Assembly: GCA_015061115.1 (NCBI GenBank)
Contig: SUXE01000020.1
Coordinates: 1-59,921 of the forward strand
Direction: 5' to 3'
DNA from: Bacteroidales bacterium
GTDB taxonomy: Bacteria; Bacteroidota; Bacteroidia; Bacteroidales; Paludibacteraceae
DNA: 59,921 nucleotides
Shown piece after piece: positions 52,446 through 59,921 of the stretch. Numbering within the stretch: the first letter of the stretch is position 1; the number at the start of each line of letters is the position of its first letter. Position numbers and translations under genes: made by a program. The notes beneath the pieces are model-generated. The model saw only the letters and a program-made list of their open reading frames with translations, was not told where the DNA came from and did no database searches.

Positions 52446-54527
52446 TTATTTTTTTTTGCTGTCACACAATGCTTTGTTGATAAATTCCGTCTGTTCTCCA
52501 CTAAAAATCATTTTCAAACGGTGCATTGCTCGTGTACATGCGATATATAGCAGACTTTTATCCATCTCGTCGTTATAATTCGCCTTCGTGACATTCGGTA
52601 TCACCACTTCATCAAACTCCAATCCTTTCGCCATATGCGACGTGGTCACCACTATTCCGTTGGTGAATGCCTGACATCCGCTCACTAGCAAAGTGGCTCT
52701 CTTCTGCAATTCTCCCAATGTTTCGAAAAACGCAATCGCATCTTTCTCTAATTTAAATATGTATGCAGTTGACGTCGGGTTGTTCACATCTGCTTCCATG
52801 ATCATGTCGCGCATCAGCTGTGTCTCCGCTTCTCTGCTGGCGACCTCTATCAGCTGCGGTCTCTCTGTATGACGCTCTACAACGTCTATCTCTGAATTCC
52901 CGGAAATACTTTTTGCCAACTCTGTGATCTCATATCCCGAACGATAGCTTTTGTTGAGTTTCATTATCTCGGCCTTATACAATGCCTTACGTATATCGTC
53001 GGCTGTCGTCGAGCTGTATGGGTTGACATTCTGCGCAGCGTCTCCAAGGATGGTCTTCTTGCATGGGAATATCTTTGAAAGCAGACGGTACTGCACCGGT
53101 GAATAGTCTTGCATCTCATCCACAAGCAGATGTTTCACACTGCTCTTCGCTTTCACTCCCTCTAATGAAATCTTCAGATAGATCATAGGGGCGACGTCGG
53201 CATACTCCATCTTCTTGTCCTTCGTCTTCTTCAGATATTCGGGTTTGCCTAGCCACTCAAACATATCTTTGTATACCGCAGCGTCGGATCCAAGATGAAG
53301 CATTTTCTTCAATTCTGCCCTTACCTTCCTCATCTCCTCCGTCGTCAGTATTCGACGGAATGATATCTTAAACTCGTTCTTGATATCGTTTGCGATAAGT
53401 TCCAGACGCTGGCGGATCGGCAGTCTGTCATGAGAATGGAATTTTTCAAGTATCCATTCCTTTGCGACGGGAATGATTCCCACTACGATGTCCTCTGGCT
53501 GGAAACATGTGTTCTCAAGATGCACCAGATATTTGTCCAACAGTTGGACAAACTCGAATGTAGCCTTGAACTTTGTACGTTCTATTGTCGCGGCATTCTT
53601 GTTTTCAAGCAGATCGTTCACCTGCTCAAAGAATGTCTGGAATTTCACTTTGCCGTCCAACAGTTCGGAAAGCAGTTCCTCCATTCCACACTCCTTGATT
53701 GTCTCCTCACCCAATTCCGGCAACACATTGGAAATATAGTCGGCAAACACCTTGTTAGGAGAGATGATCAAAATATCATCTGATGTGATCTGACCCTTGA
53801 ACCTATATAATATGTATGCCACTCGATGAAGCGCTATGGATGTCTTTCCCGAACCAGCGACTCCCTGGATTATAAGATTGTGCGACTCCTCATCACGGAT
53901 GATTGCATTCTGTTCACGCTGGATTGTCGCGACAATATTCTTCATTCGTTCATCCGACGTGGTGCTCAACTCTTTCTGGAGCAACTCATCGTCGATGTTT
54001 ATGCTGTTCTGAATCATAAACTCCATTACAGAGTTGCGGATTCTGAACTGACGTTTGAACTCAATTGTTCCGTCTATCCTACCGACTGGAGATTCATAAT
54101 ACGCTTTGCCGAAATCAAAGTCATAGAACATTGTTGATATCGGAGCTCGCCAATCGTAGATAAGATTCTTCTTGCTTTTCGAATCATACAACGAATGGAT
54201 GCCGACATACAAAGAAGAGGCTTCATCCTCACCGTCGACACGGAAATCTATTCGTCCGAAATATGGCACGAGCTTCATCCTTTTCAGGCGTCGCTTCGTA
54301 TTCTCCATCTCCTCCGCACTCATTGCCGCCTGCGTCACATAATTTCGTGTCGCGCTCTTTTCCGCGCGGTCAAGCTCGGAGAGGTTTTCCCACAAATACT
54401 CCTTGAATGCCTTCATATCCTTTACCTGCTGGTGGATAAAGGCATCAATACCCAGGATCATATCATCAATAAATTCCAGCACCGACTTCAGATAACGTCG
54501 TTCATCAGCTTCAGTTGGGTTCAGCAT
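52446..54527 (-). CDS. HelD-like superfamily 1 helicase
   Basis: 693 residues. An N-terminal helical domain followed by TMFYDFDFGKAYYESPVGRI (the HelD-type region), Walker A QGVAGSGKTSIALHR (about 222-236), DEMQDYSPVQYRLL (Walker B), LNKSYRSGYEI and VTTSHMAKGLEFDEVVIPN. HelD proteins recycle stalled RNA polymerase from DNA, so a role in transcription is inferred. Separate promoter (54592-54600) and long leader with a GGGCAA...TTGCCC-type palindrome. Confidence 0.85.
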   Translation of the reverse strand: MLNPTEADERRYLKSVLEFIDDMILGIDAFIHQQVKDMKAFKEYLWENLSELDRAEKSATRNYVTQAAMSAEEMENTKRRLKRMKLVPYFGRIDFRVDGEDEASSLYVGIHSLYDSKSKKNLIYDWRAPISTMFYDFDFGKAYYESPVGRIDGTIEFKRQFRIRNSVMEFMIQNSINIDDELLQKELSTTSDERMKNIVATIQREQNAIIRDEESHNLIIQGVAGSGKTSIALHRVAYILYRFKGQITSDDILIISPNKVFADYISNVLPELGEETIKECGMEELLSELLDGKVKFQTFFEQVNDLLENKNAATIERTKFKATFEFVQLLDKYLVHLENTCFQPEDIVVGIIPVAKEWILEKFHSHDRLPIRQRLELIANDIKNEFKISFRRILTTEEMRKVRAELKKMLHLGSDAAVYKDMFEWLGKPEYLKKTKDKKMEYADVAPMIYLKISLEGVKAKSSVKHLLVDEMQDYSPVQYRLLSKIFPCKKTILGDAAQNVNPYSSTTADDIRKALYKAEIMKLNKSYRSGYEITELAKSISGNSEIDVVERHTERPQLIEVASREAETQLMRDMIMEADVNNPTSTAYIFKLEKDAIAFFETLGELQKRATLLVSGCQAFTNGIVVTTSHMAKGLEFDEVVIPNVTKANYNDEMDKSLLYIACTRAMHRLKMIFSGEQTEFINKALCDSKKK

Positions 54528-54591
54528 AGTCGTAACAATCGTAAATAATTATATTTTCCGTAATGTAGGGGCAACATTGCCCGTTCACGTT

Positions 54592-54600
54592 GCAAAATTA
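54592..54600 (-). promoter_or_regulatory. -7 element of the helD-like gene
   Basis: The minus strand reads TAATTTTGC, with a TTTTG about 18 bases upstream. Confidence 0.5.
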
Positions 54601-54630
54601 GGCAATCAATACACAATAGCAAAAAAGAAA

Positions 54631-54666
54631 GAGCACTCAAATTAAATAATGTTAATTTAAGTGCTC
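54631..54666 (-). terminator. Terminator of the DUF3276 gene
   Basis: GAGCACTTAAATTAA-type arm pairs with TTAATTTGAGTGCTC, then TTTCTTTTTT on the minus strand, just after the stop at 54676. Confidence 0.8.
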
Positions 54667-54675
54667 TATTTTATT

Positions 54676-54984
54676 TCATTCTTCCGACTGACGCCTCTCT
54701 ATACCATTTTCTTTATTTACTCTGTCAATAAACGAAGTTACCTCAGACAGACCGTTCGCGAATTTCTCAAAATCCTCCTTATATAGGAAAATCTTGTGTT
54801 TCTCAAACGAAACCTGAGATTCATCATCACCCACCTTTTTCTTACTCTCTGTAATAGCAAGGAACAACTCTCCTCTACGATTCTTCTTCACGTCAAAATA
54901 GTAGATTCTCTTTCCCGCCTTCACCGCTTTGGAAAAAACAATTTCTAAATCGTTTTTGTCCTTGAAATCCTTATTCTCTTCCAT
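54676..54984 (-). CDS. DUF3276 (PUR-alpha-like) nucleic-acid-binding protein
   Basis: 102 residues, the usual length. KAGKRIYYFDVKKNRRGELF, LAITESKK and FEKHKIFLYKEDFEKFANGL match the Bacteroidota DUF3276 family, which has a PUR domain fold that binds single-stranded nucleic acid. Role unknown in cells. Own promoter and terminator. Confidence 0.88.
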   Translation of the reverse strand: MEENKDFKDKNDLEIVFSKAVKAGKRIYYFDVKKNRRGELFLAITESKKKVGDDESQVSFEKHKIFLYKEDFEKFANGLSEVTSFIDRVNKENGIERRQSEE

Positions 54985-55002
54985 ATAGTAAAATATCTAT
55001 TA

Positions 55003-55010
55003 CAAAATTA
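55003..55010 (-). promoter_or_regulatory. -7 element of the DUF3276 gene
   Basis: The minus strand reads TAATTTTG, about 20 bases before the ATG at 54984. Confidence 0.55.
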
Positions 55011-55350
55011 TGACATTACGAAATTAAGCCAAAAGGCTATAATATTTTTTTTTGTCCATTTGTGAAAAAATGTAAAAATATAAAGCCATTCACGTATAAA
55101 TACATTCATTTGAGCCATTTTCAGCCAATAAAAGAATTAAAATTCAGTTTTCAGCGACGTATAGAGTGCTCATCTTTTCGTATCACACATACCTCAGCCA
55201 CTAAAATTTTCCGCAAGATATGACAATTCTGTTAAATTTCATAATGATTTTATGACAAAAATAACGATTCGGCATAGTAAATATTTCAACTTTATAATAT
55301 GAATAAAAAGATCGAAATGCCATCATTCTATATTTTTTCCCACAAACTAA

Positions 55351-55381
55351 TTGTAAGTTAGGCATACAAAGGTTATCTTTG
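55351..55381 (+). promoter_or_regulatory. Promoter of the thrS-infC-rpmI-rplT unit
   Basis: TTG at 55351-55353 and TATCTTTG at 55374-55381 with 20 bases between. ATG follows 41 bases later. Confidence 0.7.
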
Positions 55382-55422
55382 CGACGTTTTAAATTAGACT
55401 ACATTTGTAAGTAGAGAAAAAA

Positions 55423-57363
55423 ATGGTAAAAATTACATTCCCAGACGGTTCCGTTCGTGAGTATGAGAACGGCGTCACAGGTTATCAGATCGCAGAAAGC
55501 ATCTCTTCCCGCCTAGCACAGGACGTGTTGGCGATCAGCGTAAACGGAGAGACAAGAGACTTGAATCGTGCAATCAACGAGGACGCAGCGATCAAGTTGT
55601 TCAAATTTGAAGACGAAGAGGGTAAGCACACATTCTGGCATACATCAGCCCACTTGATGGCCCAGGCTATCCAGATGCTTTATCCAAACGCAAAATTCGG
55701 TATCGGTCCAGCTATAGAAAACGGATTCTACTACGATATCGATTTCGGTGATATCACATTGAAAGAGTCAGATTTCGCAGCCATCGAGAAGAAGATGATG
55801 GAAATCGTAGCTACAAAGCAGACTCTTACTCGCGTCGACATCTCTAAAGCAGACGCTTTGAAGATGTTCGAGCAGAGAGGCGAAGTATATAAGACAGAGT
55901 TGATCAGCGAGCTTGAAGACGGTAAGATCACTCTATACGAGCAGGGAAGCTTCACAGACCTTTGCCGTGGACCACACTTGAAGGATGTGTCTCCAATCAA
56001 GGCAGTCAAGATCACTTCTCTTGCAGGAGCATATTGGAGAGGCGACGAGAAGAGAAAGCAGCTTACTCGTCTATACGCCATCACATTCCCTAAGAAGAAG
56101 ATGCTTGACGAGTATCTTGAACTTTTGGAGGAGGCTAAGAAGCGTGACCACAGAAAGATCGGTAAGGAGATGGAATTGTTCATGTTCACAGACATGGTGG
56201 GCAAAGGACTTCCAATGTGGTTGCCAAAGGGTACAGCCCTTCGCTTGCGTCTTGAGGATATGTTGAAGAAGATCCAGAAGAGATTCGGATACCAGCAGGT
56301 TATCACTCCACATATCGGAAACAAGAACCTATACGTGACTTCAGGACACTGGGATCACTACGGAGAAGACAGTTTCCGTCCTATCGAGACTCCAGAAGAG
56401 GGAGAGGTTTATATGCTTAAGCCAATGAACTGCCCTCACCACTGTATGATCTTCAAGTACCAGCCACGTTCATACCGTGACCTTCCTTTGCGTCTTGCTG
56501 AGTTCGGTACTGTATATAGATATGAGCAGAGCGGTGAGCTTCACGGATTGACACGTGTACGTTCGTTCACACAGGATGACGCTCACTTGTTCGTACGTCC
56601 AGACCAGGTGAAAGAGGAGTTCATGCGTGTGATGGATATCATCGGAATCATCTTCAAAGCTTTGAATTTCGACAATTTCGAGGCTCAGATTTCATTGAGA
56701 GATCCAAACAACACTACTAAATATGTAGGAACAGAGGAGAACTGGAACAAAGCAGAGCAGGCAATCATCGACGCTTGCAAGGAGAAGGGAATGCCAGCAC
56801 GCGTAGAGTATGGCGAGGCAGCGTTCTACGGACCAAAGCTTGACTTCATGGTAAAAGACGCACTAGGACGCCGTTGGCAGCTTGGAACAATCCAGGTAGA
56901 CTACAACTTGCCAGAAAGATTCGGACTAGAATATGTAGGTGAGGACAACCAGAAGCACCGTCCAGTGATGATCCACCGTGCTCCATTCGGATCTATGGAG
57001 AGATTCGTAGCCGTATTGATCGAGCACACAGCAGGTAAGTTCCCATTGTGGTTGACACCAGACCAGGTAGCGATCCTACCAATCAGCGAGAAGTACAACG
57101 ACTACGCAAGAAAGGTACAGGCATACTTGGACTCTAAAGATGTCAGAGCCATCGTCGACGACAGAAACGAGAAGATCGGAAGAAAAATCCGTGACAACGA
57201 GATCAAACATATCCCTTACATGTTGATTGTAGGAGAGAAAGAGGCAGAAAATGATGAAGTTTCTGTAAGAAAACAGGGCGAAGGTGATAAAGGTTCAATT
57301 AAATTTACTACATTTGCCGAGAATTTGAATGCAGAAGTGGCTCAAATGTTGAGCGAATTCTAA
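55423..57363 (+). CDS. thrS: Threonyl-tRNA synthetase
   Basis: 646 residues. N-terminal TGS domain (1-60), second editing domain ([11 protein letters not shown] with the HxxxH motif), class II core with [22 protein letters not shown] (zinc Cys), [20 protein letters not shown] (motif 2) and the [18 protein letters not shown] motif 3. The C-terminal anticodon domain completes it. Charges tRNA-Thr and clears Ser mischarging. First gene of the translation operon. Confidence 0.97.
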   Translation: MVKITFPDGSVREYENGVTGYQIAESISSRLAQDVLAISVNGETRDLNRAINEDAAIKLFKFEDEEGKHTFWHTSAHLMAQAIQMLYPNAKFGIGPAIENGFYYDIDFGDITLKESDFAAIEKKMMEIVATKQTLTRVDISKADALKMFEQRGEVYKTELISELEDGKITLYEQGSFTDLCRGPHLKDVSPIKAVKITSLAGAYWRGDEKRKQLTRLYAITFPKKKMLDEYLELLEEAKKRDHRKIGKEMELFMFTDMVGKGLPMWLPKGTALRLRLEDMLKKIQKRFGYQQVITPHIGNKNLYVTSGHWDHYGEDSFRPIETPEEGEVYMLKPMNCPHHCMIFKYQPRSYRDLPLRLAEFGTVYRYEQSGELHGLTRVRSFTQDDAHLFVRPDQVKEEFMRVMDIIGIIFKALNFDNFEAQISLRDPNNTTKYVGTEENWNKAEQAIIDACKEKGMPARVEYGEAAFYGPKLDFMVKDALGRRWQLGTIQVDYNLPERFGLEYVGEDNQKHRPVMIHRAPFGSMERFVAVLIEHTAGKFPLWLTPDQVAILPISEKYNDYARKVQAYLDSKDVRAIVDDRNEKIGRKIRDNEIKHIPYMLIVGEKEAENDEVSVRKQGEGDKGSIKFTTFAENLNAEVAQMLSEF

Positions 57364-57399
57364 AATTCAAGAGCTTAACAAGATAATTAATAACTATTT

Positions 57400-57406
57400 A
57401 AGGAGG
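57400..57406 (+). promoter_or_regulatory. Shine-Dalgarno site of infC
   Basis: AAGGAGG; eight bases before the proposed ATC start at 57415 and two before the alternative ATT at 57409. Confidence 0.6.
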
Positions 57407-57414
57407 ATATTGCT

Positions 57415-58029
57415 ATCGCAACTCAACCATTTTTCAAGAAGCCAAAGACTGCTGAAGCAGCAGCGCCAGGCAACAAACCCGCAGCAAGTCAGAAAGAGAC
57501 AAAGGGTACTCAGAAAGAGCAGGCACATAAAATAAACGACGAGATTCGTGCAAGAGAGGTTCGTTTGGTAGGCGACAACGTAGAGCAAGGAGTGGTTTCA
57601 TTGGAAAAAGCACTTCAGATTGCTGACGAGTTGGAGCTAGACCTAGTTGAGATTTCGCCAAATGCAGAGCCGCCTGTTTGTAAAGTTATTGATTATCAGA
57701 AGTTCCTTTATCAGCAGAAGAAGCGTGAGAAGGAATTGAAGTCAAAGCAGGTGAAGGTTGTAGTCAAAGAGATCAGATTCGGTCCTCAGACAGATGATCA
57801 CGACTACGAATTCAAACTTCGCCATGCAATTGAGTTCTTGAAAGAGGGAGCCAAGATCAAGGCATTCGTATTCTTCAAGGGACGTTCCATCCTATTCAAG
57901 GAGCAGGGAGAAGTGTTGCTACTTCGCTTTGCCAACGACTTGGAGGAGTATGGAAAGGTGGATCAGATGCCATTGCTTGAAGGAAAGAGAATGATCATCA
58001 CGCTTTCTCCAAAGAAAAAGACCAAGTAA
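57415..58029 (+). CDS. infC: Translation initiation factor IF-3, non-canonical start
   Basis: About 204 residues. [20 protein letters not shown] is the N-terminal IF-3 signature; also [40 protein letters not shown] and the C-terminal IF-3 domain. IF-3 splits ribosomes and proofreads the start codon. The conserved part begins upstream of the first usual start codon in frame (TTG at 57565). No ATG, GTG or TTG occurs between the in-frame TAA at 57391 and this point, so it must start at ATC (57415) or ATT (57409). I prefer 57415 because its distance to the SD is normal. As in E. coli (ATT), this could allow self-regulation. The N-terminal tail (about 35 residues, Lys/Gln/Ala-rich) is longer than usual. 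Confidence 0.85.
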   Translation: MATQPFFKKPKTAEAAAPGNKPAASQKETKGTQKEQAHKINDEIRAREVRLVGDNVEQGVVSLEKALQIADELELDLVEISPNAEPPVCKVIDYQKFLYQQKKREKELKSKQVKVVVKEIRFGPQTDDHDYEFKLRHAIEFLKEGAKIKAFVFFKGRSILFKEQGEVLLLRFANDLEEYGKVDQMPLLEGKRMIITLSPKKKTK

Positions 58030-58066
58030 AAATACTAGGTATAAAGGTTAATTAAAAATTAAAAAA

Positions 58067-58264
58067 ATGCCAAAAGTTAAGACTAATTCCGGTGCCAAAA
58101 AAAGATTTCTTCTTACCGGAACAGGAAAGATCAAAAGAAAGCACGCTTACAAGCGTCACATTTTGACAAAGAAGACAAAGAAGCAGAAGCTTAATTTGAC
58201 TCACGATGCAATCGTAGCATCATGTGATCTTAAGGAAGTAAGAGATTTGCTAAATCTTAGATAA
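58067..58264 (+). CDS. rpmI: Ribosomal protein L35
   Basis: 65 residues: [31 protein letters not shown] and a lysine-rich C-terminus, the standard L35. 37 bases after infC in the conserved infC-rpmI-rplT order. Confidence 0.96.
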   Translation: MPKVKTNSGAKKRFLLTGTGKIKRKHAYKRHILTKKTKKQKLNLTHDAIVASCDLKEVRDLLNLR

Positions 58265-58333
58265 GTCTGAGTTATCAGGTGAACTAAGAAGATTTGTCTT
58301 AAACAAAAATTTTTAATTTATTAAACAGAGTTG

Positions 58334-58365
58334 ATAGCCAAAAAGATCTCATAAAGAGACGCTAT
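58334..58365 (+). promoter_or_regulatory. Possible rplT leader hairpin
   Basis: In the 121-base gap between rpmI and rplT, ATAGC (58334-58338) pairs with GCTAT (58361-58365) around an inner TCTC/GAGA stem. L20 often controls its own operon through leader RNA, so this could be a binding site, but the match is only by position and shape. Confidence 0.3.
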
Positions 58366-58385
58366 TGCTCACAAAACTTAAAAAA

Positions 58386-58730
58386 ATGCCAAGATCAGTC
58401 AATCACGTTGCTTCAAGAGCAAAGAGAAAGAGAATTCTAAAGCTTACAAGAGGTTACTACGGAGCTAGAAAGAACGTTTGGACGGTAGCAAAGAACACTT
58501 GGGAGAAGGGTTTGACATACGCTTACCGTGACCGTAAGAACAAGAAGCGTAACTTCCGTGGCCTATGGATCCAGAGAATTAACGCTGCTGCAAGACTAGA
58601 GGGTCTTTCATACTCAAAGCTTATGGGTGCTATCCACAAGGCAGGTATCGAGATGAACCGTAAGGTGCTAGCAGATTTGGCTATGAACCAGCCAGAGGCT
58701 TTCAAGGCTGTTGTAGCTAAGGTAAAGTAA
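58386..58730 (+). CDS. rplT: Ribosomal protein L20
   Basis: 114 residues. [29 protein letters not shown] and [24 protein letters not shown] are the L20 hallmarks. The ATG at 58386 gives the conserved N-terminus; the frame is longer by seven codons. Assembles the 50S subunit. Last gene of the operon, followed by a strong terminator. Confidence 0.96.
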   Translation: MPRSVNHVASRAKRKRILKLTRGYYGARKNVWTVAKNTWEKGLTYAYRDRKNKKRNFRGLWIQRINAAARLEGLSYSKLMGAIHKAGIEMNRKVLADLAMNQPEAFKAVVAKVK

Positions 58731-58752
58731 ATTGAAGCTTTATTCGAATAAA

Positions 58753-58782
58753 AAACCTGATGTCAAGACATCAGGTTTTTTT
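58753..58782 (+). terminator. Terminator of the rplT operon
   Basis: AACCTGATGTC pairs with GACATCAGGTT around AA, followed by seven T. Confidence 0.92.
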
Positions 58783-58845
58783 GTTGATGATTGTGAGGGT
58801 GGAAGATTGAGGATGGATGGTTGAGGATGGAGGATTGATGATTTT

Positions 58846-58905
58846 TCCGTCGCCGAAGGTGACACATCGTCCACGGACGACCGTCACCGATTGTTTCCTG
58901 CTAAC
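58846..58905 (-). repeat. Dispersed repeat family D, copy 2
   Basis: GTCGCCGAAGGTGACACATC, then GTCCACGGACGACCGTCACC and GATTG: reverse complement of the copy at 17100-17185 with a few changes. A short GAGGATGGATGG-type repeat lies just before it (58797-58840). Confidence 0.6.
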
Positions 58906-58928
58906 CGGGAAATGTCAGAAAAAGCAAA

Positions 58929-59921
58929 TCATTTCAAATACTTCACAGACTTGCAATGCCTAAAAGCAGTCCTTCCTACCGTCACATTCTCTTTCGAATT
59001 ATCGATGATGACATCTAGATTTTTACAATCCTCAAATGCCCAATCTTCTATGTGTGTGACACTGGACGGAATATATATTTCCGTCAATCCACTACATCTT
59101 CCAAACGCACCATATCCAATACTTGTCACACTCGATGGTATCTTTATACTTGTCAAACCACTGCAACCCCTAAACGCACTACTTCCTATACTTGTCACAC
59201 TCGACGGTATCTTTATGCTTGTCAAGCCACTGCAACCCGTAAACGCACACACTCCTATACTTGTCACACTCGTTGGAATCTTTACTCTTGACAATCCGCT
59301 ACATTCAGAAAACGCCCAACTTTCTATACTTGTCACACTTGATGGAATTTCAAATTTTCCTTTTTTTGCACCAGGAACGCAAATAAGTTTCGTCTTTTTT
59401 TTATCATACAACACACCATTTTCAGATGAATAAACAGCATTGTCCGTCGTCACATTTATACTTGTCAAACCGCTACACTCCGAAAACGCTCCATATCCTA
59501 TGCTTGTCACACTTGATGGAATTTCTATACTTGTAAATCCGCTACATTCAGAAAACGCTTTATTCCCTATACTTGTCACACTTGATGGGATTTCTATACT
59601 TGTCAAGCCACTACAATCCTCAAACGCATGATCTCCTATACTTGTTACGCTGGATGGGACTACAAATCCACCAATTTTACCACTCGGAACACAAATAAGT
59701 TCTGTCTTATTTTTATCATACAAAATGCCATCAACGGAAGAATAGATGGGATTCTCCAACGCCACATTTATTAATCCTTTGAAATTAGAAAACGTCTTAT
59801 ATCCTATGTTTGTGACACTTGATGGAATCTCAATGCTTTTCAATCCGCTACATCCAGAAAACGCATACGCTCCTATGCTTGTGACACTTGACGGAATTTC
59901 AATACTTGTCAAGCCGCTACA
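58929..59921 (-). CDS. BspA-like leucine-rich repeat protein (partial)
   Basis: At least 330 residues, cut by the right edge. It is made of LRR_5 repeats of 23 residues with consensus SSVTSIGxxAFxxCSGLTSI and IP; about ten are complete. Two insertions with the LYDKKKTKLICVP-type stretch occur (NGVLYDKKKTKLICVPGAKK and a similar DGILYDKNKTELICVPSGK). The C-terminus ends HCKSVKYLK without a sorting domain in this stretch. BspA-like proteins are surface adhesins in Bacteroidota and trichomonads. Repeats are so similar that recombination may change copy number. Confidence 0.85.
   Translation of the reverse strand, partial: CSGLTSIEIPSSVTSIGAYAFSGCSGLKSIEIPSSVTNIGYKTFSNFKGLINVALENPIYSSVDGILYDKNKTELICVPSGKIGGFVVPSSVTSIGDHAFEDCSGLTSIEIPSSVTSIGNKAFSECSGFTSIEIPSSVTSIGYGAFSECSGLTSINVTTDNAVYSSENGVLYDKKKTKLICVPGAKKGKFEIPSSVTSIESWAFSECSGLSRVKIPTSVTSIGVCAFTGCSGLTSIKIPSSVTSIGSSAFRGCSGLTSIKIPSSVTSIGYGAFGRCSGLTEIYIPSSVTHIEDWAFEDCKNLDVIIDNSKENVTVGRTAFRHCKSVKYLK

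Larger units (their letters stand above)
54985..55422. other. Divergent intergenic region
   Basis: AT-rich, 438 bases. Holds the leftward DUF3276 promoter (55003-55010) and the rightward thrS promoter (55351-55381). The middle part shows nothing recognisable. Confidence 0.6.

Noticed and set aside
58929-59921. CRISPR-like array from the regular 69-base repeats
   Set aside because: The repeats are coding (LRR_5 motifs in one continuous frame), too long, and lack distinct spacers.

Overview
The window looks like a chromosomal segment of a Bacteroidales bacterium (phylum Bacteroidota), probably host-associated. The basis is: many upstream regions carry the Bacteroidota -7 element TAnnTTTG; several secreted proteins end in type IX secretion-like C-terminal domains; and the gene families are typical of the order (DUF3276/PUR-like protein, six-domain ribosomal S1, OmpA with a coiled-coil linker, TonB paralogues, a C10 streptopain-like peptidase, a BspA-like leucine-rich repeat protein, dipeptidyl-peptidase III). 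The genus cannot be fixed from the sequence alone.

Layout. 1-3.7 kb: a YgjP/WLM-type metalloprotease divergent from a long RelA/SpoT homologue whose hydrolase half has lost its active-site residues. 3.8-11.8 kb: an AT-rich accessory island with a helicase-nuclease fusion, a SUKH/SMI1-like protein, unknown small genes, a YopX-type phage-like protein, the predicted DNA-modification pair Nmad2-Nmad3, then a noncoding stretch with a compact multi-hairpin RNA candidate and a cluster of palindromes. 11.8-15.3 kb: a leftward housekeeping operon yicC-gmk-nadD-pheS-bactofilin. 15.4-18.4 kb: rightward tsaB, an alpha/beta hydrolase and nspC. 18.5-26.7 kb, mostly leftward: a secreted protein, two acetyltransferases, tRNA-Lys, a cobalamin-binding-type radical SAM protein, prs, and a secreted two-domain surface protein. 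27-31 kb: an FGE-sulfatase-domain protein, a MscS channel, a BASS transporter and an acyltransferase. 31.3-34.2 kb: two tandem lipoprotein copies followed by a C10 cysteine peptidase. 34.2-46.8 kb, leftward: two TonB paralogues, dipeptidyl-peptidase III, secreted proteins, a UbiA prenyltransferase, duplicated Ca2+/Na+ antiporters, KdsC, a DUF2520 protein, a nitroreductase and a small lipoprotein. 46.9-55 kb, leftward: asnS, rnz, ompA-like, rpsA, helD-like and a DUF3276 gene. 55.4-58.8 kb, rightward: thrS-infC-rpmI-rplT with a strong terminator. The right edge cuts a BspA-like leucine-rich repeat gene.

Most of the window is housekeeping. The parts that merit attention are the 3.8-11.8 kb island and its RNA candidate, the C10 peptidase with two candidate inhibitor lipoproteins whose flanks are near-identical but whose cores differ, the duplication scar between the antiporters, the relic of a secretion-signal tail at 20.4 kb, and a mosaic of short dispersed repeats in many intergenic gaps.
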